64,000 nt of DNA from Lineus longissimus (lineage: Eukaryota; Nemertea; Pilidiophora; Heteronemertea; Lineidae). The notes under the pieces were generated by a model. The model was not told the DNA's origin and did not search any database. It saw only the letters and a list, made by a program, of their open reading frames with translations. Position 1 is the first letter of the stretch, and each line of letters begins with the position of its first letter. Below, one piece after another: positions 24,401-32,210 of this stretch. The position numbers and the translations under genes are program-made. The stretch spans positions 19,676,070 to 19,740,069 of the forward strand of contig NC_088314.1 in the NCBI RefSeq assembly GCF_910592395.1, written 5' to 3'.

Positions 24401-26898
24401 GTAGATTCGTTTAGATTTCTAGAAGAGTATACTACCCATATGTAACACACTGCAAAAAACGACAAAGAAGGTTCTGCTGGTATCGCTAAATTGTCTGTTC
24501 CTCCTCTAGTATTGGCTGAATTGCTAAAAGCTAGGACAAGGCAACGTCTGCTAAATCTGTCAATCTTTTCCAAAAATTGCTCTTTGGGAGACTAATCCAT
24601 TTGCCATCATTTGGTTGATTACTAAAGCTCACGAATATCCGTTGGATTCATCAAATCAGTTTCGGTACGTTAGACATCCGTTAGACATCCTCTCGCTGTA
24701 TTGGTTTTGCCCTGTGGGTTGTGTGGGTGGCTCCATCCTGAGCCTCAGCCTGGCATGAAATTCATCAACAATTCACATCATTTTGTTCTGATTCCTGCCT
24801 AATCCCACAAATCGGGAGCTTCCGTCGTCGGAAGGAAACAGTCAACTTTAACGACATTTCTCACATTCAGCACTGGAGCAATTACTGTGGCAACCTAATC
24901 ACCGGATGCTCAGGTCTGAGGCCAAATTTGTCACGTATTTCATTTGAATTTCATCATGGTTTGAAATGGTGCCGAAAGTTAATAATTGAATGTTTGATCT
25001 ACCATTTGCGTGGTACTCCACGATTTAGCTATACTGTTACCGTATCTGTGGCATAATTGAATCGGAAAGTCTGGAGGGAGTTTGCCCAAATTGTCAACAA
25101 CTCATCAAATTGTGGACAACTCACAGTTTGGGAATCCTTGTTTGACTGGTTAACAGGCTAATGTAGGCCCCTCCCTTATTTGCTATCAACGCTTCTCGTT
25201 GCAGATGCCAAGCGTCCTGCGTGGCCGTCACAACTGCTATCGCCATGATGCTACAGAAAGAGGAGAAGCACATGACCTCCAAAGGAATTATGGACATCGA
25301 GGCGATAATTGCTGATAGTTTTGATTACGCCAAGGTACACCTTGAAATCCAGGAACAGGTATGAACAGGAATTAGGTTCTCTGTTTTAGATTTCTGTGTT
25401 CCCCGTGTCCTGTATTCCTGGGTTCTGTGTTCCCTTGAGTGTTATGCCTTTTGACTGAAACCAAGGCCTGAAACATCATCCCTGTCTTTTATTTGAACCC
25501 ACGACCTTCCTATAACAAGTAAGGCGTTCTTCAACTATGCCACCCAACACAGGAATGACCCGGCTACACCAATGAGAAGACGGGGCCAATGCGAATCAAT
25601 GCTGATGAAATATGAAAATGACCTTTCGTCGGTCTACTCCAATCTCAGAATCGAAATCTGAAATCTGAAGATAACCTTTCGTCTGTCTATTTTAACCTCA
25701 GATTCATAGGAGTATTTCTTTCTCATTGCCAGATTGAAGAGCTTCACTTCCATATCAACGTAAAAACCCTACGAGCGTTGAACCTCACTGAAGAGAAAAA
25801 GATAGGTTACACCTTCAAGTGTCTGGGCTGTGGGTTCTGGGCATTAAGGCAACGGAACTTCCGACAGGCAATCCAGGCAATATTGATGGAGGTACGTGGA
25901 AGATGTTCCGATCATCAAAGCCCTATGTGTTTTGTTTATTTTGGTGGTGTTTTCCATGAAAAAGATACACACCATTGTCATACGCACCATAGAAAATTTG
26001 CCGTTTTTGAGTGATTGATTTTCTGCATTTCTATTTTCTTGACCCACGATTAAATACAAATGGCAAAAATATATGTCTTCTGTTTTTCTAGGCCGGAGAT
26101 GCTGATACGAACTGTGCTGTAGCTGGGGCCCTGCTTGGCTGCCGCGTGGGGATGCAGAACCTCCCACAAACATGGATTAGTGGCTTCAGGCATAAGAAAT
26201 GGTTAGACGAACAAATTTCAAAGTAAGGACCACCTTCCCTGCGGATTATTAAAGTTAAAGACACCTCCAATGAGGGTTATCTCTCTATTAAGGACTCTAG
26301 TTTGATCCCAAATTGGTTGTTTCAATTCAATTTGACCTCTCTAAATAACAAGTCATGCGTTTTTAGGCTGTGAAAGCACTTTTTGAGACATGGAGCTTCT
26401 CTGCTGTTGCGAGTTCAGGAGGGATGGTGCAGCTCCCAGCCTACATCTCTTCTTTGGCGAACAAGCATGAGATTAATCTCTGCTTGGTGACAAGAAGGAA
26501 ACTTAACAACCCGACCTTCTCTACTCACAATCATGGTAAAATTAAGCAAAGAATGTTGGCAAAGTCTTATGTTGAAGAATGCAATTCTGATCCTCTTGCT
26601 TTCTATTTACAGGTATTTCACTGTCCTAGACAACACGTTAGGGAACTCCGCCGAAACCTTGCTGCTAACGGCGTTTAAGGATTATCTTGCGACGTGTCCG
26701 TTTGTCAGCGATGATGACACGCGTGGTAAAATCGCCATTGAAGTCGAATTTGCATCAACGAGTAGTCGAGGAAGTGTGGATTTCTCTTCGGACTATACAA
26801 TGAACAATCGCAACAAAGATAATAAAAAACGACGCGGCAGCGCGATTATTATACGAAAGCCAGAAATCAAGATAACAAACGACCAAGGGGTCTCATAA
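277..26898 (+). CDS. ADP-ribosylglycohydrolase (DraG/ARH-like) gene, 5' partial, nine exons
   Basis: Exons: 277-402, 12204-12326, 14188-14328, 14537-14680, 24242-24396, 25205-25358, 25733-25891, 26092-26222, 26613-26898 (TAA at 26896). All have AG/GT borders; phases agree and give 472 residues plus stop. Motifs in family order (visible-protein numbering): GNCAGDAIG near residues 62-70, GDWTDDSDQM with the Thr-Asp-Asp metal ligands near 111-113, PNGAVMR near 193-199, and DADTN at 337-341, the second metal-binding motif. Known family role: removal of ADP-ribose from modified side chains or related substrates using a binuclear Mg centre. The core resembles DraG/ARH proteins, but the chain exceeds the usual 300-360 residues. 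It has a Ser/Pro-rich N-terminal piece and a basic C-terminal tail (NNRNKDNKKRRG). The first visible exon begins in phase 0 with no start codon, so more 5' exons lie outside the window. The exact substrate cannot be told from sequence. Confidence 0.9.
1791..1955. repeat. Palindromic element, GGGTGGGAGTC family, copy 1
   Basis: Imperfect inverted repeat: TTTGGCTAGAACTTGAGATCC plus AGTGAATG.TAAGGGTGGGAG on the left, CTCCCACCCTTGAA.TGGCATTCACT on the right. The same arms recur at 22222-22446 and 23537-23745, so this is a dispersed, non-coding, MITE-like family. Confidence 0.65.
3174..3254. repeat. CTCTCTAT/TAAGGAC dispersed element, partial
   Basis: Shares ACCTCTCTATCAAGGATAGC and CCTAATAGAGAGGTTCTG with the fuller copy at 6493-6671. 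Truncated and diverged. Confidence 0.6.
3731..4436. repeat. Minisatellite, eight units of 85-93 bp
   Basis: ACCATGAAACCACCCC recurs at 3731, 3824, 3914, 4000, 4086, 4171, 4263 and 4349. Unit length varies mainly through a poly-C run after GGGATGGTC (short CACCCC or up to 12 C). The minus-strand open frames across it are by-products of the repeat. Confidence 0.9.
5468..5571. repeat. Short palindromic element (about 104 bp)
   Basis: TAAAGCTGAGCGCACACGGG at the left is mirrored by CCCGTGTGCGCTTAGCTTTA at the right, with ACAAAATGACA/TGTCATTTTGT inside and a loop near AAATGTTTTCAG. Non-autonomous element or strong hairpin. Confidence 0.75.
6040..6260. repeat. Diverged direct duplication, about 130 bp
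   Basis: AATGTTGGGGAGTC.TTTTCTG...CATATGATGG at 6044-6135 matches AATGTTGGAGAGTCATTTTCTG...CATATGACT at 6170-6258. Confidence 0.55.
6493..6671. repeat. CTCTCTAT/TAAGGAC dispersed element, near full length
   Basis: About 180 bp, starting TACAGTGGAACCTCCCTTAG and ending AGAGGTTCTACTGTA, so the termini TACAGT.GAACCT and AGGTTC.ACTGTA are inverted. Internal repeats of CCTCTCTAT.AAGGACA. Other copies: 3174, 14011, 15035, 15834, 17583, 26258, 46649. No coding capacity, MITE-like. Confidence 0.75.
7160..7400 (+). repeat. Dispersed repeat (CAGCCCTGGGCAGCCG) with 16-bp expansion, copy 1
   Basis: CAGCCCTGGGCAGCCG, GGCTTTAGTTGACAC.GTGAAAGA, GGTAAATGTGATCTGGTCA and TTCCTGAGTT.AAC.AGTACC also occur in order at 62752-62940. 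This copy has about six units of CCATAGTTGACCGGCG (7177-7274); the other has none. Confidence 0.8.
12204..12326 (+). CDS. ADP-ribosylglycohydrolase exon b, start of catalytic fold
   Basis: Acceptor TATTTGCAG, donor GTAGGT. It encodes 41 residues containing HIIGTFYGNCAGDAIG, the conserved first helix of the DraG/ARH fold (G-x-x-x-GDA-x-G pattern). Phase 0 at both ends. A minus-strand SINE starts about 40 bp beyond the donor. Confidence 0.88.
12362..12662 (-). mobile_element. tRNA-derived SINE, antisense, near full length
   Basis: Reverse complement begins GATCAGTGGCAGAGTGATTA (A-box-like) and GATCCTAGGC (degenerate B-box). It continues with CCCTTGGACAGGGCACC and a central domain GTAATACTCCTAGTCGCTTA / GAAACCGAGATAAG, which looks like a conserved SINE central domain. 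It starts about 35 bp after a glycohydrolase exon donor. Confidence 0.65.
14011..14173. repeat. CTCTCTAT/TAAGGAC element next to a splice acceptor
   Basis: Copy of the same family with start TAAAGTGGAATTCCCTTAGCG and end GAGCTTCTACTGTA. Its end lies 14 bp before glycohydrolase exon c, so the branch-point region of that acceptor probably lies within the element. Confidence 0.7.
14188..14328 (+). CDS. ADP-ribosylglycohydrolase exon c, metal-binding TDDSD
   Basis: Acceptor CTTTTCCAG, donor GTAAGT. It encodes 47 residues with TGDWTDDSDQMILIMQSL. The T-D-D triplet supplies metal ligands in the family. A dispersed palindromic repeat ends only 14 bp before the exon and so abuts the pyrimidine tract. 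Confidence 0.92.
14537..14680 (+). CDS. ADP-ribosylglycohydrolase exon d
   Basis: Acceptor CCTCTCAG, donor GTAGGT, 48 residues, phase 0. It contains WMKRGFQELGDFGGMGIGATT, the segment that in this family precedes the PNGAxMR motif. The intron before it is only 208 bp; the one after it is 9.6 kb. Confidence 0.9.
15035..15120. repeat. CTCTCTAT/TAAGGAC element, left half
   Basis: Starts TACAGTGGAACCTCCCTTAG and breaks off inside GGTCTCAAATTGG, where the 129-bp tandem repeat begins. Confidence 0.65.
15121..15440. repeat. 129-bp tandem repeat, about 2.5 copies
   Basis: GGCAGTATCTTTACC.CACCTTGCTCAGAACTCTGGCC begins at about 15121 and 15250 and a diverged third copy at about 15382. Copies 1 and 2 are nearly identical. 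Confidence 0.75.
15727..16165. repeat. Diverged direct repeats (CAGTT.ATCTGA / CACTGCAGGC)
   Basis: Blocks at 15721-15830 and 15950-16150 share TGATCAGTT.ATCTGA, CGCCTC.AGCT.TCAATAAGAAA, ACTGCAGGC.GGAAA and CAGCAGTCC. Between them lies a copy of the CTCTCTAT element (15834-15947). Confidence 0.55.
15834..15947. repeat. CTCTCTAT/TAAGGAC element
   Basis: GAGTGGAACCTCCCTTAGCG, CACCTCTTTATCAAGGACACC and AATTGGGTGTTTCCATTC are shared with 6493-6671. It ends GGTTCCACTGTA. Confidence 0.65.
16420..17260. repeat. Tandem duplication of about 330 bp
   Basis: 16736-16925 and 17068-17260 align over most of their length (CTTACAAGAAACCATTG, TGTCC.ATCTGTCCT, CAGCCTGTTGCAAAACAATA, ACAACAAATTTGTTG). A further shorter match (TTGGCTCAG.GTATCA) occurs at about 16440 and 16630. 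Confidence 0.65.
17700..18420. repeat. Old diverged tandem array, unit about 150-180 bp
   Basis: Repeated order of TTTACA..TC.TA.GAAATGAC, GCT.GATAT.GAGAC, AGCTCC.CATCTGAC and GGCAGCTGCC at about 17770, 17985, 18160 and 18310. Much diverged, no coding signal. Confidence 0.5.
19330..19860. repeat. 133-bp tandem array interrupted by a MITE
   Basis: GACTTTTTTCTGACATTT.ACCTTG starts at about 19334, 19467 and 19601; a further copy resumes after 19801 (GGAACGAATCTCTTGATGGC). A 112-bp palindromic element (19689-19801) sits inside, so the insertion is younger than the array. Confidence 0.75.
19689..19801. mobile_element. MITE-like element (CATATGAATAAAG family), copy 1
   Basis: Terminal inverted repeats CATATGAATAAAGTCTAGC and GCTAGTCTTTATTCATATC frame a core containing TTTTGTACAGAAAGGCC. 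The same element occurs at 29763-29880. No coding capacity. Confidence 0.8.
20787..20930 (+). mobile_element. tRNA-derived SINE
   Basis: GGATCAGTGGCAGAGTGGTT resembles a pol III A-box region and GGTCATAAGTTCGACGC a B-box. It is followed by GTCCTTGAGCAAGGGACTTA, a typical SINE body. The tRNA-like head has no proper anticodon arm, so it is not called a tRNA gene. Confidence 0.65.
22222..22446. repeat. Palindromic element, GGGTGGGAGTC family, copy 2
   Basis: About 225 bp. It opens with AAGGGTTGACATTAG and closes with CTAATGTCAACCCTT, so the ends are inverted repeats. Inner arms contain GAAGGGTGGGAG and CTCCCACCCTT. It directly adjoins the low-coordinate end of the 72-bp tandem array region. Confidence 0.75.
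22558..23205 (-). repeat. 72-bp tandem array, nine units, apparently LINE-derived
   Basis: CGGATGCCAGTTCAGCCTCA recurs every 72 bp from 22558. Because 72 is a multiple of 3, long frames stay open on both strands. On the minus strand each unit encodes CWYRHAVREEENRLPMRLN plus WHPEY. The low-coordinate flank (22407-22557) continues as SRKRRGRTCVIWVDAVKR. That combination resembles the C-terminal tail of non-LTR retrotransposon ORF2 proteins (W-x-G/R-H-x-x-R...RRGRP-x-x-W), so the array appears to be an internal amplification of a LINE fragment. Not a functional gene. Confidence 0.7.
23537..23745. repeat. Palindromic element, GGGTGGGAGTC family, copy 3
   Basis: Begins AGGGTTGACAGTAG and contains TTTTGGCTAGAACT on the left and AGTTCTAGCCAAAA on the right, with central CTCCCACCCTGGAAA duplicated once. 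With copy 2 it brackets the 72-bp array, in the same intron. Confidence 0.7.
24242..24396 (+). CDS. ADP-ribosylglycohydrolase exon e, PNGAVMR motif
   Basis: Acceptor TTTACAG, donor GTGAGT. It starts in phase 0 and ends with two bases of an Arg codon. It contains AAPNGAVMRTAILG, matching the family's GNGAAMR-type active-site loop, followed by a helix with THADPR, the usual (T/S)H-x-(D/H) region. Confidence 0.92.
25205..25358 (+). CDS. ADP-ribosylglycohydrolase exon f
   Basis: Acceptor CGTTGCAG, donor GTATGA. One base completes the split Arg codon, then CQASCVAVTTAIAMMLQ, a conserved helical segment in DraG/ARH proteins. A GTACAC at 25334 was considered as donor, but only the later site keeps phase with the next exon. 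Confidence 0.88.
25497..25560 (-). mobile_element. tRNA-derived SINE head, antisense
   Basis: Reverse complement reads GTGGCATAGTTGAAGAACGC then GGTCGTGGGTTCAAAT (B-box-like). A fragment inside a 374-bp intron of the glycohydrolase gene. Confidence 0.55.
25733..25891 (+). CDS. ADP-ribosylglycohydrolase exon g
   Basis: Acceptor ATTGCCAG, donor GTACGT, 53 residues, phase 0. It contains GYTFKCLGCGFWALRQ and FRQAIQAILMEA, the usual lead-in to the second metal-binding motif on the next exon. Confidence 0.9.
26092..26222 (+). CDS. ADP-ribosylglycohydrolase exon h, metal-binding DADTN
   Basis: Acceptor TTTTCTAG, donor GTAAGG. It encodes AGDADTNCAVAGALLG, the (G)D-x-D-T-N motif with two metal-ligand Asp residues, then WISGFRHKKWL, as expected for the C-terminal end of the fold. 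It ends with two bases of a Lys codon. Confidence 0.93.
26258..26350. repeat. CTCTCTAT/TAAGGAC element fragment
   Basis: ACACCTCCAATGAGG..ATCTCTCTATTAAGGACTCTAG and CCCAAATTGGTTGTTTC match the family at 6493. It begins about 35 bp after the donor of glycohydrolase exon h. Confidence 0.6.
26613..26898 (+). CDS. ADP-ribosylglycohydrolase terminal exon
   Basis: Acceptor ATTTACAG; the first base completes Lys. It encodes about 94 residues beyond the core (YFTVLDNTLGNSAETLL), then a hydrophilic, basic tail with NNRNKDNKKRRGSAIIIRKP, and stops at TAA 26896-26898. The tail resembles an unstructured, possibly nuclear-localising extension (inference). Confidence 0.82.
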
Positions 26899-28740
26899 TT
26901 GTACGGAAATATGACTTAAAAACATGGCATTTAACACACAATTTTATAGCGTGTCATGTTTTTTATAACCTGTGTATAAAGGAGTTGTTTCTGTCATGAA
27001 CATTTTATAAATGACTTGATTGTTTATGTAGATATGAGAACGATTATAATTGTTGCCATATGCTGTTTTATGTTTGTCGTGCCTGGTTGCATACTGCAGG
27101 GACAGGTGGCAGCACAAGCTGGTCTTCTTGTTTGATAATAATTCATGTAATTTGGCGTTCCATGTGGTATTTGTTACTGTTCTACAGATGATAATGGGGA
27201 TGAACGAGAGAATTCTGAAACACTCTTGAAGCTGAAATGTGTCATTAGGAAGGGGCACAGCTTGGCTTGCTGCAAGTCTCTCGATATCTGATATGTGGTC
27301 AAGGAAAGTGGTTAAATTGGGGTGGGGGTACTCTATATTTGTGCAGACCTCATGGGGTTAGACTTTGCATTGGGTGAAACTCGCTGCTTTATGTCTTATT
27401 GCACAAAAGCCATGTGAACTTCTGCATTATAGGTAAGGTCGGGCCACACTGTATGTAAGGTAAACATAGATATATTGAGTGTTAAATCGGAACAGGTGAT
27501 GACATATATACCAATATTAAGGCAGGATTTACATATAGTTTACACAGTGTTTACATCAAGTTCACATAGAAATACAGGAATAGTTTTGTTTGAACTTGAT
27601 ATAGGAGAGCCCCCTATTGATGACTTCGTGTAACCTAATCTGACCTACCTCGGCTCCTGCCTATAATCTCCCTTAATGCATGCGTGGCTTGATATTTCCA
27701 CCCATGTGTACATAATATGGGAGGATTTACACATAGTTTACATATAGGGCTTACATATAGGAATACAGGCAGGCAGCTTGATTCAAGTGGAGCTGCTATA
27801 ATTCCACTTTTATCAACACTCATTTTTTTTCGTTTTCATTTCGTCATTTCTTATTTCATGATTTACAGACGCCCACATCTAAGATCGGGGCTGGCGATGG
27901 CTAACTGAGTTTAGTGGACATGTGCAGCAAGATGTATAATCCCATATATGTAGAAAACAACAACAATGGAGCCCTTCTCGGCGCTTGCGACAAAGGCAGA
28001 TAATCTTGTCATGTGACCATGGTTACCATGGTGACATACCACAATAACACTGATGATTCAGCCGCATAGTAAACCTCCGTCATTAGCAAAAAGTGGTTGA
28101 TCTTATTCGTATAAGATATCACGAAGTTCCTTATCGCTTTATGGAATTAGTTAACCCCTTTGTAACTGGAAGCGAATACGAGATTAAATTTCAACCAAAC
28201 ACCTTGATTGTCGCATGGCACTACTGTTTACAGTGAATGAAGCACTTTGCCTCACTTCCGTGGCAGCAGTTATGGTCAGGCAACCATGAACGCCTGGGTT
28301 GGTGCAAAATTTGGAAGCAGTCGTAAAACACTCAAAATCTCATGTCATTGTTATTGTTTGAGATGTTTAGAATGATTTATTCCTGGCTGCATCGCCAAAG
28401 ACTGCTCAGATGGAGCCGTTAATTTGAAGAAAATAATCTCGGGGAGGTGCCTCGGTTTTGGCCACCATTTTAGCTCCACCCTTGCGGTGCCTGGTGAGAC
28501 AGCCAAGGCGGCCTGTTCGATATCAGTTCCGAGGGCTGAAGCAAATTTGAAAGTGAGCTAAGAATTAAGATGTTGGTACTTTTCCACGCTTGCATTTTGC
28601 CAAACGATCATTGGAGATGTACAAGACGGTGTTTCTTGGTCTGTTTTAGTCTATTAAAAGAGACAGTTTTGTTCCTTTATCTATTTATAAAGAAGACTTT
28701 CTTTTTATTAGTTTTGTATAAAAAATCTAATTTATATGTA

Positions 28741-28746
28741 AATAAA
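28741..28746 (+). terminator. Candidate polyadenylation signal AATAAA
   Basis: AATAAA lies in a very AT-rich stretch (28640-28745) and is followed by G/T-rich sequence. No better AATAAA lies between the glycohydrolase stop and here, so the 3' UTR may run about 1.85 kb. The assignment to this gene is inference. Confidence 0.4.
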
Positions 28747-29108
28747 GTTATAGTTGGGTGAATATGCAGTGATAAGTCCACTTGTGAGACTTTTGACATA
28801 GCTTAAATTGCATGGCAATACCAATATAAAATGGCCAGAGGCCATGTGCTCACCTGTTGTCTTTGAGAGGAATGGTTGCGTTGATGGTTACACAGAGTTT
28901 GACCTTAGTGACCTTAGGTAGGGTTCCTGCTGGTGTCGACATCGGCAAGAACGGTCGTCGCCTGAATGAAGTTCTAAATGGATCAAAGATGTGCGGTAGG
29001 ATGTAGTTTCATTTGGGGTAGGTCTCGAAACAAATCCGATGGAACTTATCGAGATGAGAGTGATATTACAAGACTCTGTTACTCTTGAATGCAATAGACC
29101 AACAGAAT

Positions 29109-29394
29109 AATACTTGACTTGCCAAACTCAGCTCGACGCCGAACTGCAGCGCCACTCGCGGACAAAGATAGAACAACTCGACATTTTTTTCACCGGTTTT
29201 CTCGCTGCGCATGCGTACCAGCGGAAATCAACAAAAGATGACGCTGGTATGCGTACCAGCGGAAATCAACAAAAGATGACGCTGGTACGCATGTGCAGCA
29301 AGAAAACCGGTGAAAAAAATGTCGAGTGGTTCTATCTTTGTCCGCGAGTGGCGCTGCAGTTCGGCGTCGAGCTGAGTTTGGCAAGTCAAGTATT
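29109..29394. mobile_element. Foldback element with internal 38-bp duplication
   Basis: AATACTTGACTTGCCAAACT at the left is mirrored by AGTTTGGCAAGTCAAGTATT at the right. The arms are about 100 bp and nearly perfect. The centre has two direct copies of a 38-bp unit (TGCGTACCAGCGGAAATC...GACGCTGGTA) starting at 29212 and 29250. No transposase. Confidence 0.85.
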
Positions 29395-29762
29395 GCTAGT
29401 AGTCATGGTCAGGGTATGTTGGGGTGGGGATTCCGGGGGGGGGGGGGGTTTGTTCAGTTGTTAGTGTCACTGTGTGTTTCTATGTCCATTGAAAGTTGTG
29501 ATCATTGTTACCATTGATAATATCAAGAATTAATAAAGACTAATCTTTGTTAATTCTTGATAATATTTTGTTTCATAATGTGCCTAAGAAAAGAATAAAA
29601 TCAACTATATTTATTATCAAACTGAGTTGTTCATCTCAACACAAGACAGTTGCATAATGGTAAGTGCTTGTTAACCCAGAATTAACTACGGTACTCTTCA
29701 CTTGCCATTATAGACAGCATCTATTAGCACCTACTGATAGCTATAACATATTCAGAGGCAAT

Positions 29763-29880
29763 GGGTGATATGAATAAAGACTAGCAAATGCTTTTACTTC
29801 AGTTTTGTACAGAAAGGCCCAGTGTAAATGTACATGGAGATTTAGATAAAAGCATTTGCTGGTCCTTATTCATATTATCC
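29763..29880. mobile_element. MITE-like element (CATATGAATAAAG family), copy 2
   Basis: GATATGAATAAAGACTAGC at the left and GCTGGTCCTTATTCATATT at the right, with core TTTTGTACAGAAAGGCCCAG, close to the copy at 19689. Terminal repeats run about 30 bp each. Confidence 0.8.
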
Positions 29881-30438
29881 AATGTAGCTGCCTGGCACCA
29901 CCCAAATCTGACAACTGAAGACATAGTCACAACCTCGACAGTATCTGGCAACATTAAAGGGTAACTCATGTCAAATTTCACCATATAATGTTTCAGCTGT
30001 TTTTGACAAATGAGTACGTCACTTTCTCATAAATCGGTAATGTTTTCGAATCGAAATGCACATTTTCTAGAAATTGATGGTTTAATCCCGCCTGGACGGC
30101 TCGCTTCGATGCCGTTTTCGTTGATGACGTCACAACATGAACATTTTTACGGTCGCGGTGGTTTACATTCAGCGATTTTATAATAAATCGAATCAAAAAT
30201 GGAAAATTTGAGCTTTACATTTGTGATCAACAATTAAAAACGGACGTATTTCCGCAAAGTTGTATATCACATCATAGTATCACTTTAACATGAAACAAGT
30301 ACATGAGCTATTATTAAACCAAGCTGATGAAATTTCTTTGACTTAGTAACCACATTTGTATGCAATCTTCACCCAAAATCAAAGTCTCATTCCCCTGAAG
30401 ACCAAAAAGCAAGATACACGCCTAGTTTTGGTGAACTA

Positions 30439-30742
30439 TTAACACCTTCAGCGCCGAACCACGTAGATCTAGTGGCCCAAATCCCTCCTCTTTGAGCTGG
30501 TTATCGGAGTCTCGTGCACTTCATGAAAGAACTACGCCATCGCCATCTTCAGGGCACGGTAGGAACTGAAAAGGGCAAGGTAGGAACTGAAAAGACCAAA
30601 CGGTCTTTTCAGTTCCTGCCTTGCCCTGAAGATGGCGATGGCGTAGTTCTTTCATAAGGTCCATGAGACTCCGATAACCAGCTCAAAGGGGGAGGGGATT
30701 TGGGCCACGGAGATCTAAGTGGTTCGGCGCTGAAGGTGTTAA
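30439..30742. mobile_element. Palindromic element with TTAA ends (piggyBac-like MITE)
   Basis: TTAACACCTTCAGCGCCGAA at the left, TTCGGCGCTGAAGGTGTTAA at the right. The arms match for about 140 bp (AAGAACTACGCCATCGCCAT / ATGGCGATGGCGTAGTTCTT). Terminal TTAA is the target preference of piggyBac elements, hence the tentative family. Confidence 0.8.
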
Positions 30743-32083
30743 TCAATCTACTGTGAAGACGGTAAGGAGTCATCATGTCCTTGTAGCTGGATGTTCTACT
30801 TCTGGAATGATCAACACACTAAAACACTGTATTCACCATGCAGCGAATAAACATGTGAAAGACCTCAGCTGCTCTCTAAATGCAACACTCCATGTGGGTC
30901 TGATTCTACAGAGATTGCAGGGCCAGTAGCGAGTCAGAAGAGGCTATGAAGGTTGGAGTTTTTCTATGACTGAAAAACTACCAAGCCTGAAATTCACAGA
31001 CACCATTGGCTTAATTGATTGGGATCAAGATGAGACCCTGGGCTTAATGTGTAGATTGTGACATCACGCATTTACAGAAATACTGTCCCTACTCTTCTGG
31101 CTGGAGGAACATTATTCGAATCGGATAATGATGTTTTCTTTTTAATCCAAGAGTTGGGATCTGCCTGCAGGTAAATTGTTTGTTTGATGCAGGCTTACTT
31201 GAAGAACGGAGGACAAATAATATGAATTGTGCATCACACAAGAAGGATGCATGACTATCTTCTTTCGTCCAGTTTAAAACTTTGCAATGGACACTATTAG
31301 CTCGCTGGCTATCTTTTTACCATAATTTTTTGGTGAGACATAGTTGGTATGGTAGACTGAAAACGTCATGACTCCCTGCGCAGCCCATTGCGTCATCCTA
31401 ATTTGGTATCCTTATGGTGAGGAACGAGGCCGTTCCACATTGTCCGGAGTGTAGCTGTGGGAGCCGCAAAAGTATCAAAAGACCTGCAGCGAACACAGCC
31501 GACGATTTTACTGCGGCGCACGCGACTTTAACGCAGAAGAAAAAGCCCAGAATATTCTGGGTCGGGCTGCGCCGCACCCTTTCCCAAATTTCTGAATTTT
31601 CCACTCCTTTTACACTGGGCTCGTGTAATAGCACTAAACCCTCGGGCAGTCTCAAAGCCTTGTGTGTCAGGGTGGTAGAGTACGGTGGTAGAGTAACGCA
31701 ACGCACAGGATAGCCTATCCTGTGGCAACGTAGAGGCTTTTCGTTCCTGTTGGTCTTGGTGGAACTAATCAGCTCTATCATAACATTTAGAGCCTCGTCG
31801 GACGGACTCTACCTTTAACAGTGCGTGTCAGAACGCTTGTCCGGATGCCGGTATTGAAGTGCTTTAATTTCACCGGAACGCATACAATGTTTATATTGAC
31901 GAAGTAAAATCAATTAATGTTATGGATTTCTGACATCACCTGCAACGAGTGTTATATATTAGACAAGCCTATATAACATATAAGCCTTGAAATCCACCAG
32001 TACAAATGACCATGTAGGAGTATCTAACCTATAGGCCTATATGCTTCCAGTGTATTGTCAGTAGGCCCTTCCTTGACCCGAAC

Positions 32084-32210
32084 ATGGACAAGACAGTATT
32101 GAGAATGACGGTGTTCACGTACGCGCGGCCGTACCCGGCGCTAGGGGAGGAGAAAGAAATAGACGTAGAAGAATTTGCAGCAGCTTCAGAGATTTTACCA
32201 GTGTTTCTGG
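32084..32210 (+). CDS. GLTP: GLTP exon 1
   Basis: ATG at 32084; 42 codons plus one base; donor GTAAGT at 32211. It encodes the N-terminal helix ending ILPVFLG. The last bases of the exon are the first unit of the 33-bp array that continues into the intron without a stop. Confidence 0.88.

Larger units (their letters stand above)
26899..32083. other. Intergenic region between glycohydrolase and GLTP genes
   Basis: Probable 3' UTR to about 28765, then non-coding sequence. It includes a repeated motif TTTACA.ATAGTTTACA (27530-27760), a 286-bp foldback (29109-29394), a MITE (29763-29880) and a 304-bp palindrome (30439-30742). I see no gene; open frames at 31398-31781 have no recognised similarity, and the GLTP promoter must lie somewhere near the right end. 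Confidence 0.6.

Noticed and set aside
31398-31781. Overlapping open frames on both strands upstream of GLTP
   Set aside because: GC-rich region with no domain, no convincing splice sites in phase with GLTP; could be promoter-proximal sequence but nothing shows it.
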